From Chitinophagaceae bacterium (GTDB lineage: Bacteria > Bacteroidota > Bacteroidia > Chitinophagales > Chitinophagaceae), in the NCBI GenBank assembly GCA_025963615.1, contig JAOQAL010000495.1, positions 1-5,746 on the forward strand: a stretch of 5,746 nucleotides of DNA, given 5' to 3'. How positions within the stretch are numbered: position 1 is the first letter of the stretch; each line of letters begins with the position of its first letter. Made by a program: the position numbers and the translations under genes. Shown piece after piece: positions 4,948 through 5,746 of the stretch. The notes under the pieces are model-generated. The model ran no database searches and was not told the origin of the DNA. It was given only the letters and a program-made list of their open reading frames with translations.

Positions 4948-5643
4948 TTAAAGTCTTAGAAGCATTTGTTTCAGATCCGGGATTCCTTCCGTTGCCTTTT
5001 TTTCAATAGCCTTGATATTATAAACTGAAGAGGTGTCGGGGACGCGTTGATCAAGAATGAACTTTGGGATTTCAGGAGAAGCATAATTGACAAGTCCAGC
5101 AGCGGGATAAACGACCAGGGAGGTGCCAACCACAACGAAAATATCTGCTGTCGCCGTAATTCTTGCGGCTTCCTCAATTAGAGGTACCGGTTCTTCAAAC
5201 CAAACGATATGCGGTCGAAGCTGTGCACCATCTTTTGCAACATCCCCCATCCTGATATCATCCCTTATTTCATAGATAAGATGCTCATCCTTTTCACTGC
5301 GCATTTTAAAGATTTCTCCATGCAGATGAATAATTTTTACAGAGCCTGCCCGTTCATGTAAATCATCAATGTTCTGCGTAATGATGTGTACATCAAAATC
5401 ATTTTCCAGTTCTGCCAGACCGTAATGCGCTGCATTGGGTCGTGCTTCCAACACATTTTTTCGACGACAATTATAAAACTCTAAAACTAATTGCGGATTT
5501 TTTTTCCATGCCCGGGGTGTCGCCACCTCTTCAATATTATAACCTTCCCAAAGACCGTCACTGTCGCGAAAAGTTTTTAAGCCACTTTCGGCACTAATGC
5601 CCGCACCGGTGAGAATAACGAGTTTCTTTTTTGTCTGAATCAC
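4948..5643 (-). CDS. cobB: Sirtuin, NAD-dependent protein deacylase (CobB/SIRT5 class III), zinc-cysteine-less
   Basis: The 231-residue protein removes acyl groups from lysines using NAD+, yielding nicotinamide and O-acyl-ADP-ribose; it is predicted cytoplasmic. The NAD-binding GAGISAESG (13-21) and TFRDSDGLW (24-32), TQNIDDLHERAG (89-100), the catalytic His108 in HLHGE, and VVGTSLVVYPAAG (171-183) are all present. Tyr57 and Arg60 in EFYNCRR match the Tyr/Arg pair that lets CobB and SIRT5 accept succinyl or malonyl lysine, so desuccinylase activity is inferred. The segment between the catalytic His and LRPHIVWF (110-149), which normally carries four zinc-binding Cys, has none; its only Cys (Cys59) lies elsewhere. 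The usual WFGE is WFEE (148-151). The start is GTG at 5643-5641: no in-frame ATG lies nearby, an in-frame stop is five codons upstream, and the Rossmann strand begins within ten residues. It is convergent with the exported-protein gene. The symbol is by family; the biochemical specificity is not proven. Confidence 0.9.
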   Translation of the reverse strand: MIQTKKKLVILTGAGISAESGLKTFRDSDGLWEGYNIEEVATPRAWKKNPQLVLEFYNCRRKNVLEARPNAAHYGLAELENDFDVHIITQNIDDLHERAGSVKIIHLHGEIFKMRSEKDEHLIYEIRDDIRMGDVAKDGAQLRPHIVWFEEPVPLIEEAARITATADIFVVVGTSLVVYPAAGLVNYASPEIPKFILDQRVPDTSSVYNIKAIEKKATEGIPDLKQMLLRL

Positions 5644-5670
5644 TATTAATCGGATTTAAGGATTTCAAGG

Positions 5671-5687
5671 AATTGCCTGCGGCAATT
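5671..5687. repeat. 7-bp perfect inverted repeat AATTGCC-TGC-GGCAATT upstream of the sirtuin
   Basis: AATTGCC (5671-5677) and GGCAATT (5681-5687) are exactly complementary around a three-base gap, 28 bases before the sirtuin GTG. The site overlaps a weak -7-like TAAATTGC on the minus strand. It could be an operator for the sirtuin gene or for a gene starting beyond the right edge, or a hairpin in the sirtuin leader. No regulator is visible. Confidence 0.4.
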
Positions 5688-5746
5688 TACTTAATGATTT
5701 ATATACTTGTTAAATACGTACTACTTTGGATTTAAAATGTCGTTTA

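Noticed and set aside
2633..5643. Saccharopine dehydrogenase and sirtuin as one lysine-related system
   Set aside because: They are on opposite strands, about 1 kb apart, with an unrelated gene and a terminator between them; shared lysine chemistry is not evidence of a functional unit.
5737..5746. ATG at the right edge as the start of a divergent gene
   Set aside because: Only three codons remain, too little to support a coding call.

Overview
The window looks like chromosomal DNA from a member of the Bacteroidota, probably near Chitinophagaceae. This is an inference from four things: the GyrA sequence type, the absence of Shine-Dalgarno sequences before any start codon, AT-rich promoter-like elements resembling the TAnnTTTG type of that phylum, and a GYF_2 membrane protein and small Tyr/Pro-rich secreted protein of kinds common there. 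No mobile element, CRISPR array, tRNA or rRNA was seen. Most of the window is ordinary core or near-core genome.

Layout: (1) 1-739, minus strand: the N-terminal 246 codons of gyrA, cut by the window edge. (2) 740-976: a divergent promoter region with three perfect palindromes and a good -7 element for gyrA. (3) 977-2506, plus: a 509-residue single-pass membrane protein with an N-terminal GYF_2 (DUF4339-like) domain, long low-complexity linkers, one transmembrane helix and a C-terminal beta-rich domain predicted to be periplasmic. (4) 2633-3976, plus: a saccharopine dehydrogenase of the LYS9 (L-glutamate-forming) type. (5) 3992-4185, plus: remains of a small cupin gene directly behind it, broken by what looks like a one-base loss in a G run. 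(6) 4186-4484: gene-poor DNA with a possible scrap of a response-regulator start on the minus strand. (7) 4485-4862, plus: a small exported Gly/Tyr/Pro-rich protein, followed by a terminator hairpin. (8) 4948-5643, minus: a GTG-started sirtuin of the CobB/SIRT5 (class III) type whose zinc cysteines are all missing. (9) 5644-5746: upstream region of the sirtuin, with a perfect 7-bp hairpin.

The genes do not form an obvious single system. The saccharopine dehydrogenase and the cupin remnant probably formed one transcription unit; the other genes are in separate, mostly divergent or convergent units. A link between lysine metabolism (saccharopine dehydrogenase) and lysine deacylation (sirtuin) is tempting, but arrangement gives it no support. 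The items most worth a second look are the GYF_2 membrane protein architecture, the zinc-less sirtuin with an altered WFGE motif, the frameshifted cupin gene that a standard ORF caller would miss, and the palindromes around the gyrA promoter.
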